A stretch of DNA of 19,287 bases from Methanobacterium sp. (GTDB lineage Archaea; Methanobacteriota; Methanobacteria; Methanobacteriales; Methanobacteriaceae). The translations under genes were made by a program, and so were the position numbers. This document shows, piece after piece, positions 7,050 to 13,562 of this stretch. Position 1 is the stretch's first letter. Each line of letters begins with the position of its first letter. Below the pieces are notes generated by a model, which did not search any database, was not told the DNA's origin, and worked only from the letters and a program-made list of their open reading frames with translations. The stretch lies in contig PLXT01000137.1 in assembly GCA_003151535.1 (NCBI GenBank), forward strand, positions 22,293 to 41,579, given 5' to 3'.

Positions 7050-7259
7050 TTATCCTATTTGTTTAAGTGCCATTTCAATATCTGATGCATGAACAGTTTT
7101 TCTTCCAGCGTGTTTTGCAAGTAACACAGCTTTTTTAGAGATATCTTCTCCACACTGTTCTAAAACGTTTGCTAATGATTCTTTTGCCTCGTCACTTACT
7201 CTAGGTGCACCAGCATTTTTTATTATTCTTCCTATTGGAGCTAATGGTAGTTCAGTCAT
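7050..7259 (-). CDS. Archaeal histone (HMf type)
   Basis: This 69-residue protein matches HMf-family histones throughout: ELPLAPIGRIIKNAGAPRV, LANVLEQCGEDIS, then LLAKHAGRKTVHASDIEMAL. The loop-2 AGRKT sequence that contacts DNA is intact, unlike in the paralogue at 4426. The dimer-dimer residues Leu47, His50 and Asp60 are kept. GGTGAT lies 5 nt before ATG, and TTTAAATA (7294-7301) gives a leader of about 13 nt. The gene converges on the second kinase with a 57-nt gap. Confidence 0.97.
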   Translation of the reverse strand: MTELPLAPIGRIIKNAGAPRVSDEAKESLANVLEQCGEDISKKAVLLAKHAGRKTVHASDIEMALKQIG

Positions 7260-7293
7260 ATTTTATCACCATTATATAGTTTATAGTCCCGTT

Positions 7294-7301
7294 TATTTAA
7301 A
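7294..7301 (-). promoter_or_regulatory. TATA box of histone gene 2
   Basis: TTTAAATA on the minus strand sits at the same distance from the ATG as in histone gene 1. The expected transcript start is near 7272. Confidence 0.65.
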
Positions 7302-7314
7302 TACATCGAATTAT

Positions 7315-7412
7315 AATGGATTTCCATAACGATATACACTTTTTATTAAGAATTCGTGATGATAAATCACAAAAAACTAGCCATATAGTGCAAGTGTAAA
7401 CAAAAGAAATTT
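7315..7412 (-). repeat. Conserved noncoding element, copy C (upstream of histone 2)
   Basis: In plus-strand order the copy has aatgga, TTTTTATTAA, a clean hairpin GTGAT (7356-7360)/ATCAC (7366-7370) and GTGCAAGTGTAAACAAAA (7388-7405). The last block is identical to copy B. The element ends just before the downstream end of the zinc-ribbon gene at 7425. Confidence 0.6.
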
Positions 7413-7424
7413 GGGTTCTGTTAT

Positions 7425-7562
7425 TTAATAATCCATAATTTTTAGATTTCCAAATTGATGATTACATTCAGGACAAATGCATTTTTCTCCAATATCTCCT
7501 AATGCACTAATACATTCCATTGACCCTTCAAATCCACATTTTGGGCATTGTTTAAATACCAT
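7425..7562 (-). CDS. Zinc-ribbon microprotein, 45 aa
   Basis: Reading from ATG (7560-7562) gives MVFKQCPKCGFEGSMECISA, a short Gly-rich turn, then CICPECNHQFGNLKIMDY. Two Cys knuckles, CPKC and CICPEC, are spaced as in a one-zinc ribbon. No clear ribosome site precedes the ATG. It resembles the 41-aa zinc ribbon at 1342-1467 (CPxCxxEGxME at the start, CxCPxC near the end), so the two are likely paralogues. The role is unknown: nucleic-acid or protein binding is typical for such small ribbons, but nothing here shows it. Confidence 0.65.
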   Translation of the reverse strand: MVFKQCPKCGFEGSMECISALGDIGEKCICPECNHQFGNLKIMDY

Positions 7563-7581
7563 TTTATTATTATTATTATTT
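7563..7581. repeat. TTA trinucleotide run
   Basis: A short run of tta units lies directly upstream of the zinc-ribbon gene. It is a simple repeat without apparent function. Confidence 0.5.
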
Positions 7582-7669
7582 GAATAGATTTCATTAATAT
7601 TTTTGTTGATGAATGATAACTATTTTCGCTTTCGATAATATCTCGATGTTCAATTAGTCGTGGATTTAT

Positions 7670-7843
7670 TTACTTGTACCAATCAACTCCTAAAGGTTTT
7701 TCTGCTACTTTAACACCGGATTTTAAGAGTTCAGGTGATGAAGATTTTGTTTGATTAAATAAATAAGCATCTAATTGACCTTGTAGAGGATCTTGAACAA
7801 TAAAATCATCTATGTTTACATCAATAATATGGACCCGACTCAT
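7670..7843 (-). CDS. Small ORF, 57 aa, possibly degenerate
   Basis: The frame from ATG (7841-7843) gives MSRVHIIDVNIDDFIVQDPL, a helical-looking middle (QLDAYLFNQTK), and a C-terminus ELLKSGVKVAEKPLGVDWYK. Composition looks coding (mixed residues, GC-richer than the flanks), but the ribosome site is weak and I recognise no family. Its N-terminus resembles the aborted 12-codon frame just upstream (MMSSIDHINDID), suggesting a broken or duplicated gene start. Confidence 0.35.
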   Translation of the reverse strand: MSRVHIIDVNIDDFIVQDPLQGQLDAYLFNQTKSSSPELLKSGVKVAEKPLGVDWYK

Positions 7844-7929
7844 GATTTTAGGCTATAAACCAAATAATTTATAATCATCCTGCCTGTTAAAATTTCAATC
7901 TATATCATTAATATGGTCGATACTACTCA

Positions 7930-8055
7930 TCATAGATTAAATGAACTTGCAAATTCTTCCCTTTTAAAAACAATAACCTCTTCACGGTCACTAAATACTT
8001 CAGGATGATACATCTCACCATAACGACCATAGGATGCTCCTTGACTAAACCTCAT
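7930..8055 (-). CDS. Small ORF, 41 aa, possibly degenerate
   Basis: The frame from ATG (8053-8055) encodes MRFSQGASYGRYGEMYHPEV, then FSDREEVIVFKREEFASSFN. GAGGT lies about 11 nt upstream. The stop overlaps a following ATGATG (translational coupling), but that next frame stops after 12 codons. This overlap is typical of two-gene operons, so the pair may be the remains of a small operon. Family not recognised. Confidence 0.38.
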   Translation of the reverse strand: MRFSQGASYGRYGEMYHPEVFSDREEVIVFKREEFASSFNL

Positions 8056-8381
8056 TTTATATCAAACCTCAACTATGTGGAAATAAACATATGAAAAACA
8101 AAGTATAACACTCTAGAGTTAGAGCATATGAAAACTATTAAAAAAATATAATCAAAATTAGTTTATGCAATAAGATCTCACAAAGATTATGGAGAAATAT
8201 GATAAGTTACTATGGACTGATTTAATTAAACGTAAGTTAACTCCACTAGTTCGAATATTAATAGAATTCAACTCACATGAAATGGGAGTAGGCTAAAATT
8301 AGAAAAATTTATAATTTTTTAGCTTAAATTTAAAGTAGTAAGATATGATTATGTTAAAAAAATTAACCTTAATTGATATTT
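8056..8381. other. Gene-poor region with a short plus-strand coding-like frame
   Basis: No firm gene here. At 8189-8296 a plus-strand frame of 35 codons reads YDKLLWTDLIKRKLTPLVRI and ends EFNSHEMGVG. It looks protein-like but has no ribosome site and no recognised family, so it is probably a relic. The rest is AT-rich and empty. Confidence 0.4.
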
Positions 8382-9545
8382 TTATTTATTTAGTGAATTA
8401 GAATCCATTGCATTTTCCATTATGATCTTCACTGCATCATCTGTTCCATGATAATGTGAAAACATTTCCTTGACTGTTTCGGCCCGTTTCATTATCTCAG
8501 AATCATTTAATAATCTATTTATATCTTCAGAAATTTCATCTGGATCCAAATTCTTCAGTTCCTTTACAATAGAGATTCCATATTTTTTTATATTAACAGC
8601 ATTTTTTAGTTGTTCGGGATGATTGTCTATAGGAATAATTATATTTGGAATTCCAAGTGAAATAATCTCCATAATAGTTGTATGTCCTGCTAAAGTCACT
8701 ATCACGTCAGATATTTTGATCCATTCCATCATATTATCTAAAAATTTCTTTTTTACTATTTTATCAGATTCACAAATAAAATCTGCCTTTATACCGGGTC
8801 CTGTAACAAATATTAATCTATCACATTCTAGCTTTGAAGAAGCATCACAAATCAACTTCAACAATTCTATTCCAAAATCGCTTCCACCCACCGTCACCAG
8901 AACAATTTTTTCAGAATTATTAAATCCCAATTTTCTTCTGATATCCTCCTTACTCTTGGTGTTATGATTATCATCTCTAAGAAATGGACCAGTATGAACA
9001 ACTTTCTCATCAAGTTTTTCTGGTATTTCAGTTGAACCCAAAACATCCGGTACAATGATAACCTCTGAAAGGTTACAAACATCTTTAATAAACTTTTTAA
9101 GGCCTGTTTCAAGATATTCAACCTTCTTTTCTTCAGGATATAGTTCTGAAAAGTTAAGTGTAAGTTCATTTTGTATCATTACACAGGGAATACCGAGTAC
9201 TTTAGCTGTTATCGGCACTGAAAAATGAGAGTCTGCAACTATAATATCGGGTTTAAATTTTTTAATAATCTTGGATTCCTGATAAATACTTTTTAAAAAG
9301 ATATACGGAATGTCAATTGATTTTTTAACTGTATATTTAATATCAAGTACCCCTTTATCACCATAAAATTTAATCTCTGGAAGCTTTAGAATTTGATAAT
9401 CATGATAAGAATCCAACATTTCGTATCCACAGCCATAACTAGCAAAGGCCACCTCAACACCTTCTTCTTGAAGTTTTCTGGCAATTGTCACACATCGAGA
9501 TGCATGACCCATACCAATTCCACAGGGTATTATCAATACTTTCAT
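8382..9545 (-). CDS. MurG/GT28-like glycosyltransferase
   Basis: This 387-residue enzyme has a GT-B fold without a signal peptide. The N-terminal domain opens MKVLIIPCGIGMGHASRC, the glycine-rich loop of GT28-type transferases. The C-terminal domain has VTVGGSDFG and LAGHTTIMEIISLGIPNIII, followed by DNHPEQLKNA, the nucleotide-sugar binding region of the Glyco_tran_28_C family. It would move a sugar, commonly GlcNAc or a related residue from UDP, to a lipid or wall acceptor on the cytoplasmic face. In this genus it could serve pseudomurein or glycan synthesis; the acceptor cannot be deduced. The ATG is directly followed by typical N-terminal residues. The gene is divergent from the pilin-like gene at 9756. 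Confidence 0.85.
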   Translation of the reverse strand: MKVLIIPCGIGMGHASRCVTIARKLQEEGVEVAFASYGCGYEMLDSYHDYQILKLPEIKFYGDKGVLDIKYTVKKSIDIPYIFLKSIYQESKIIKKFKPDIIVADSHFSVPITAKVLGIPCVMIQNELTLNFSELYPEEKKVEYLETGLKKFIKDVCNLSEVIIVPDVLGSTEIPEKLDEKVVHTGPFLRDDNHNTKSKEDIRRKLGFNNSEKIVLVTVGGSDFGIELLKLICDASSKLECDRLIFVTGPGIKADFICESDKIVKKKFLDNMMEWIKISDVIVTLAGHTTIMEIISLGIPNIIIPIDNHPEQLKNAVNIKKYGISIVKELKNLDPDEISEDINRLLNDSEIMKRAETVKEMFSHYHGTDDAVKIIMENAMDSNSLNK

Positions 9546-9755
9546 AAAAAATTCTCTATTTTAATTATGGAATATCATAGAAGTTTAATATTCATGATCA
9601 ACCTTGAAAAAACATTTAAATTCTATTTTAATTGTATAAATATATTTATAAAACTTAATATTAAATTTTGGAATTATTTATATTCTTTTTTTAGAAACCA
9701 TTATATTATACTTCACAAATATCCAATATTAATATTATAATCCCGGAGGCATGCA
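9546..9755. promoter_or_regulatory. Divergent promoter region between glycosyltransferase and pilin-like gene 1
   Basis: On the plus strand, TTATATTATAC near 9701-9711 is a fair TATA box for the pilin-like gene and would give a leader of about 20-25 nt containing GGAGG. On the minus strand, TTTATAAATATATTTATA-like sequence (about 9636-9652) and TTTAAATG (about 9614-9621) are candidate boxes for the glycosyltransferase. Everything here is very AT-rich, so individual choices are uncertain. Confidence 0.35.
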
Positions 9756-9926
9756 ATGAATATTATTTGTGATGAATATGGGCAAGGGGCAGCAGAATAC
9801 ATATTATTGTTTGGAGGGGTTATAGTAGTTGCAGTAGCTGTACTTATGATATACAATGGATACTTCAACTCGGGTGCAGGTAATACTGCTGCAACGGATA
9901 TTCCAAAAGTCAGGACGAGTGTATAA
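9756..9926 (+). CDS. Class III signal peptide (pilin-like) protein 1, 56 aa
   Basis: The 56-residue product has a short charged N-terminus (MNIICDEYG), the class III signal motif QGAAEYILL, a hydrophobic helix (FGGVIVVAVAVLMIY) and a small polar tail. The motif matches QxSxExxxL of archaeal type IV pilins processed by EppA/FlaK-type peptidases, with Ala at the position often Ser; cleavage is expected just before the Q. GGAGG (9745-9749) lies 6 nt before the ATG at 9756; the nearer ATG at 9751 stops after two codons. It is closely related to the gene at 11194. The mature product (about 47 residues) is probably a pilin or pseudopilin subunit assembled at the membrane. Confidence 0.85.
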   Translation: MNIICDEYGQGAAEYILLFGGVIVVAVAVLMIYNGYFNSGAGNTAATDIPKVRTSV

Positions 9927-10000
9927 ATTTAATTTTTGATACCCTTGATAACTCTTTTTGATATTAACAATTGTAATAATAAATATTAAATATTCGTACA

Positions 10001-10008
10001 TTTTTTTT
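10001..10008 (+). terminator. Poly-T tract after pilin-like gene 1
   Basis: Eight consecutive T residues lie 75 nt after the stop codon. This is typical of archaeal U-tract termination. No hairpin is evident. Confidence 0.4.
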
Positions 10009-10066
10009 AGTATTAATAAATAATACAAAATAATATTATTCTAAAAAAAATATTTAACAATTAAAT

Positions 10067-10630
10067 TCAGCTTTGTGCTTCCATGTAATTTAATATATCC
10101 TCAAAAAGATTCACAGCCCCTTCTTCATTACTTAAACTCCAAGCGAACTTATTTATCAGTATTCTTTTTTGATCCTCTGTCTGTGAGTAGATATAGAAAA
10201 TAGTTTTATTGAATAGCGTGTCAAGATCTTCGACAACAACAAATGAATCTCTAGCTGTTAGATCATCGATCTTGTTTCTGAAGTTTTGTTTTAATTTGGA
10301 AGATGCATTTCTTACTACTTCCACATCATCAATTTCTAATAGTTTAATAAGAGTTTCTATTTCGACAAAATCAGTTTTCATGAGACCAAAAACAATTCCT
10401 TCAGGTTTAATTGACTGTATCCTCTTAACACCATCATAGATACTGAAATCATAATTAGTTATATATATCTTTCTTTCTTTTAAAAGCATCATCAACGATT
10501 CATTTAAAGTTTTATCGGATGTCGACCGTAGCGATTCTTTTCTTATTTTCGCTAATAATTCTTTTTTTGACAGTTCATTACCAGCAAGGAGTTCAAGAAT
10601 TATTTCTTTCATATTGTAATTTTTTGGCAT
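10067..10630 (-). CDS. Putative winged-helix DNA-binding protein, 187 aa
   Basis: The N-terminal ~60 residues look like a winged helix: MKEIILELLAGNELSKKELL, then a second helix, then TLNESLMMLLKERKIYITNY with a wing (YDFSIYDGVKRI). The rest (about 75-187) is helical and may be a HEAT-like or ligand/protein-binding domain (DDVEVVRNASSKLKQNFRNK; FEDILNYME at the end). There is no membrane segment. Family not identified. The start at 10630 gives MPKNYNMKEII; the Met at residue 7 is an alternative. It is antisense between pilin-like genes 1 and 2, and its own promoter holds a perfect inverted repeat, so it may regulate itself and perhaps the neighbouring pilins. Confidence 0.65.
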   Translation of the reverse strand: MPKNYNMKEIILELLAGNELSKKELLAKIRKESLRSTSDKTLNESLMMLLKERKIYITNYDFSIYDGVKRIQSIKPEGIVFGLMKTDFVEIETLIKLLEIDDVEVVRNASSKLKQNFRNKIDDLTARDSFVVVEDLDTLFNKTIFYIYSQTEDQKRILINKFAWSLSNEEGAVNLFEDILNYMEAQS

Positions 10631-10644
10631 GATATCTCACTAAT

Positions 10645-10686
10645 TTATGTGCTATGTGATACTATGCACATAAACCTATATAAAAA
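10645..10686 (-). promoter_or_regulatory. Promoter with inverted-repeat operator for the winged-helix gene
   Basis: TTTTTATATAGG (minus strand, about 10675-10686) is a strong TATA box. Just downstream, overlapping the expected transcript start, is the perfect inverted repeat TTATGTGC (10645-10652)/GCACATAA (10666-10673) with a 13-bp spacer. Binding there would block transcription, as for many archaeal autorepressors. Confidence 0.55.
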
Positions 10687-11193
10687 TTATTAATTTTGTG
10701 AATTCTATCAGGATTTAGTAATACTATTTTACAAATTTAAATTAATTTTTCAATCATTTTTAGTACGCTCTTTAAAAAATATAGGATATTTGTGTATTTA
10801 TCACTATATAAAAAAAAAATTCATATATCTTTGGTGACATTTTTCACAAATTTTTTAGTGAAATATATTAGTAAGTGAAATAACTATCAGTACCAATGGA
10901 ATAAATTAATTATATAGGAATAGATCATATATTATTCCAAAATTAGGAAAAATACGATTAAAGGAGAGTGATAATCAAGGAGATTCTTAAAAAAACAGTC
11001 CAAATGGGATATATAAGTATATCCATATATTTAATTAATAGTTCAATCACCTAAACAAGAATATATATGAATTTGAAGGATATAGCATGCAAATTACTAA
11101 TTAAAGATATTATTCTTAAATGTGGGTATACATAATAACTTATATATAATCAGTACAAATACAATAAATGTTGATTAATAGGAGGTAATTACC
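10687..11193 (+). promoter_or_regulatory. Long upstream region and promoter of pilin-like operon
   Basis: No gene is seen in about 500 bp. The promoter TATATATAAT at 11140-11150 predicts transcription from about 11170 with a short leader that includes GGAGGT. Further upstream are a stem-loop TTTCAC (10842-10847)/GTGAAA (10858-10863), a second GTGAAA at 10875-10880, and an inverted repeat TGGAATAA (10897-10904)/TTATTCCA (10932-10939). These could be regulator sites, but the AT bias makes chance matches likely. Confidence 0.4.
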
Positions 11194-11364
11194 ATGGACA
11201 TAATGAAAGATGAAGGTGGACAGGGAGCAGCAGAATATATCCTTTTATTCGGTGGTGTAATTGTTATAGCAGTAGCAGCACTATTGATATACAGAGCATA
11301 CTTCGGAAACAACGCAGGAGCAAACGCTTCAAATGATATTAGTGCAGTAAGAGCAAGTATATAA
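11194..11364 (+). CDS. Class III signal peptide (pilin-like) protein 2, 56 aa
   Basis: The 56-residue product starts MDIMKDEGGQGAAEYILLFG, the same signal motif and length as pilin-like protein 1. A hydrophobic helix (VIVIAVAALLIY) and a small Ala/Asn-rich tail ending VRASI follow. A GGAGGT site lies 7 nt before ATG. About half of the residues equal those of protein 1, so these are paralogues, both probably processed pre-pilins. The codons (GCA, AAC) are more favourable than in the surroundings, hinting at high expression. The next pilin-like gene starts 17 nt downstream, so the two form an operon. Confidence 0.88.
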   Translation: MDIMKDEGGQGAAEYILLFGGVIVIAVAALLIYRAYFGNNAGANASNDISAVRASI

Positions 11365-11381
11365 TTAGAAATTGGAGATAT

Positions 11382-11555
11382 ATGTTAATGGATGAAAATG
11401 CTCAGATTAGTGCTGAAATGATACTACTTATGGGCGCTATGTTGGTAATTGTGATAGTAGCTGGTGGATTTATTATAAATATTTCCTCCCAAATTGCTAA
11501 TAGTATCGGCAATGTTCTAAATACTGCTAGAAATAGTACTATCAATAGAATGTAA
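11382..11555 (+). CDS. Class III signal peptide (pilin-like) protein 3, 57 aa
   Basis: The product MLMDENAQISAEMILLMGAM carries the exact Q-x-S-x-E-x-x-x-L class III motif, then a hydrophobic helix (LVIVIVAGGFIIN) and an Asn/Ser-rich amphipathic tail. The mature part would be about 49 residues. The family is that of short archaeal type IV pilin-like subunits. GGAG (11374-11377) precedes ATG 11382 by 4 nt and in-frame ATG 11388 by 10 nt; either could be the start. It is distinct in sequence from pilins 1 and 2, so it may be a minor subunit or the partner of pilin 2. Confidence 0.85.
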   Translation: MLMDENAQISAEMILLMGAMLVIVIVAGGFIINISSQIANSIGNVLNTARNSTINRM

Positions 11556-11577
11556 TCCATTAATATTTATCTTAATA

Positions 11578-11586
11578 TTTTTTTTT
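11578..11586 (+). terminator. Poly-T tract after pilin operon
   Basis: Nine T residues 22 nt after the stop, with further T-runs near 11593 and 11618, fit archaeal U-tract termination. Confidence 0.5.
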
Positions 11587-11755
11587 AATACCTTTTTTAC
11601 ATATTTTAAATAAAATATTTTTTTTTAAATCCGAATTATAAAATGTATTATCCTAAAAAAATAAAACAACCGATCATAAGAATAAATATATTAGTATAGA
11701 AATAATATTATCATTTGAATGTTGTATTTATTAAAAAAAATGATACGAGTAAAAA

Positions 11756-12406
11756 ATGCCATTATTTAAAAACTTTTTAGGAACAGGAAACATGGCAAAA
11801 TTTAGAAGTTTATTATTTAGAGAGGATAATACGAATATTGGCGAACTCTCTCTTCCCAGTGAAAATATTACCATTGGTGTAAAATATAAGATGCGATCTA
11901 AACCGCCCATTTTAGGTAAAAATCCACTTATACGCTCAAATTCAATTATATACAACGATGTAGAGATAGGTGACAACTTCAAGACAGGTCATGGAGTTAC
12001 TATAAGAGAAAAAACTACTATTGGTGATAATGTACTGATTGGAACTAATACTATTATAGAAGGACAGTGTTCAATTGGAAATGATGTAAGTATACAATCA
12101 AACGTATATATACCTACAAACACGATCATAGAAGACTATGTATTTATTGGTCCATGTGCATGTTTCACAAATGATAAATATCCCATTAGGGTTGATTTTG
12201 ATCTTAAAGGGCCTATAATAAAAAAGGGAGCATCAATAGGTGCTAATTCTACATTTTTATCGAATATTGAAATAGGTGAAGGGGCCATGGTGGCAGCTGG
12301 AGCCATAGTTACAATGGATGTTCCAGAATATTTCCTGGCAATAGGTGCTCCTGCAAGGATAAAACCACTCCCTAGGTATCTAAAAAAATTGAATAAAATA
12401 AATTAA
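11756..12406 (+). CDS. Hexapeptide-repeat acyltransferase (WbpD/WxcM-N-like)
   Basis: This 216-residue protein consists of left-handed beta-helix hexapeptide turns from about residue 62 (NSIIYNDVEIG, then IREKTTIGDNVLIGTNT) through to IEIGEGAMVAAGAIV, ending with the usual VPEYFLAIGAPAR tail. CFTNDKYP near residue 137-144 is characteristic of sugar N-acetyltransferases of the WbpD/WlbB and FdtC/QdtC group, which add acetyl from acetyl-CoA to an amino-sugar nucleotide. It forms trimers in that family. The first ~45 residues are atypical; an internal ATG (11792) is an alternative start. It shares IIYNDVEIG with the acyltransferase at 18080. It sits alone on the plus strand, converging on wecB. 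Confidence 0.85.
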   Translation: MPLFKNFLGTGNMAKFRSLLFREDNTNIGELSLPSENITIGVKYKMRSKPPILGKNPLIRSNSIIYNDVEIGDNFKTGHGVTIREKTTIGDNVLIGTNTIIEGQCSIGNDVSIQSNVYIPTNTIIEDYVFIGPCACFTNDKYPIRVDFDLKGPIIKKGASIGANSTFLSNIEIGEGAMVAAGAIVTMDVPEYFLAIGAPARIKPLPRYLKKLNKIN

Positions 12407-12419
12407 AATTATTTGATAT

Positions 12420-13505
12420 TTATTTGATTTCTTGTTTTTTTAATATAGCAACAATTAATTCTGTTGCACCTTGATTTATTGGAATTTCAATCTTTTCAAT
12501 TTCTGTAACTTTCTCATCATTTTCTAGAAGGTTGTTAACAATTTCAACTATCTTATCAAAATGAGTTCCAAGTAGCAAGTTTTTACCAATTTCAACATAA
12601 TACATCCACTCGGTGTTATCTCTCAAAATTAAACAAGGAACATTTAAAACAGCAGCTTCCTCCTGAATCCCTCCCGAATCTGTCATTACAAACTTAGAAT
12701 TAGTCAAAAGACCCATGAAATCTTTATATCCCAGTGGATCTGTTAATATTATATTATCTTCAATTTTAATATTATTTTCCTCAATAACTTTCCTAGTTCT
12801 TAAATGTGCAGGAAACAATACCTTAATCTGTTTTGAAATTTCATTTAAAGCATTTATAATTTCTTTTAACCCTTCAATATTGGTATTTTCCTGCCTATGC
12901 AGCGTAAATAATATATATTTTCCTTTTTCAAGAGAATAATAATTTAGTGTTTCTTGATTAAATAATTGCTTTGCACGCATACACGCATCCACAGAGGTAT
13001 TACCAACCAGGTAAACTTTTTCAGGAGGAAAACATTCTAAACAAGTTAAGTTTTTATAGGAATTTTCATCAGGAGCAAATAAATATTCAGATATGTTATC
13101 AACCAATATCCTGTTTATCTCTTCTGGCATTCGTCTATCGAATGATCTACAACCCGCTTCTACATGTGCTACAGGTATCTGGAGTTTAGAGGCAGTTAAT
13201 GCTCCAGCAAGTGTTGAATTAGTGTCACCCTGAACAATTACCATGTCTGGATTTTCATATAAAAGAACTTTCTCTAGTTCCATTAGCATCTTGCCTGTCT
13301 GCTGTGCATGGGTACCAGAACCAATATTAAGTGTATAATCACAATCTCTTAATCTTAATTCCTCAAAAAATATTTTATCCATTTTGTATGAATAATGTTG
13401 TCCCGTATGAATTAAAACTTGATCAAACTCTTTATCCAATTGCGGTATCAAAGTTGAAAGCTTAATTATTTCCGGTCTCGTTCCAAAGATTGTTGCTATT
13501 TTCAT
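12420..13505 (-). CDS. wecB: UDP-N-acetylglucosamine 2-epimerase (non-hydrolysing)
   Basis: This 361-residue enzyme, usual length for the family, interconverts UDP-GlcNAc and UDP-ManNAc. Motifs include FGTRPEIIKLSTLIPQL at the start, GDTNST (Asp94), VEAGCRSFDRRMPEEINR (Glu116, Glu128/129), LHRQEN (His203), and the UDP-binding TDSGGIQEEAAVLNVPCLIL (277-294). All catalytic residues known for bacterial WecB have counterparts. The Cys in EAGCR replaces the common Leu. It is cytoplasmic and supplies ManNAc-type residues for the glycan made by the neighbouring transferases. It is transcribed divergently from the GT2 at 13563, with 57 bp between start codons. Confidence 0.95.
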   Translation of the reverse strand: MKIATIFGTRPEIIKLSTLIPQLDKEFDQVLIHTGQHYSYKMDKIFFEELRLRDCDYTLNIGSGTHAQQTGKMLMELEKVLLYENPDMVIVQGDTNSTLAGALTASKLQIPVAHVEAGCRSFDRRMPEEINRILVDNISEYLFAPDENSYKNLTCLECFPPEKVYLVGNTSVDACMRAKQLFNQETLNYYSLEKGKYILFTLHRQENTNIEGLKEIINALNEISKQIKVLFPAHLRTRKVIEENNIKIEDNIILTDPLGYKDFMGLLTNSKFVMTDSGGIQEEAAVLNVPCLILRDNTEWMYYVEIGKNLLLGTHFDKIVEIVNNLLENDEKVTEIEKIEIPINQGATELIVAILKKQEIK

Positions 13506-13562
13506 TGTTCTCTATAGAATATGTGGAAAAGAATATATAATAAGCCTTTCTGATTGATTATC
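13506..13562. promoter_or_regulatory. Compact divergent promoter for wecB and the GT2 gene
   Basis: A single AATATATAATAAG stretch (13532-13544) reads as a TATA box on both strands. It lies about 25 nt from the ATG of the plus-strand GT2 gene (13563) and about 30 nt from that of wecB (13505). The GT2 transcript may be leaderless; no ribosome site precedes its ATG. Confidence 0.45.

Noticed and set aside
4691..7412. Possible CRISPR-like repeats
   Set aside because: Only three diverged copies, spaced irregularly with genes between them; no spacers or cas genes.
8623..9169. Plus- and minus-strand frames within the glycosyltransferase region
   Set aside because: Shadows of the MurG-like gene, which has full family motifs.
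9393..10028. Plus-strand frame at 9393-9740 and minus-strand frame at 9804-10028
   Set aside because: The first overlaps the glycosyltransferase start and its promoter; the second is antisense to the pilin-like gene with a class III motif.
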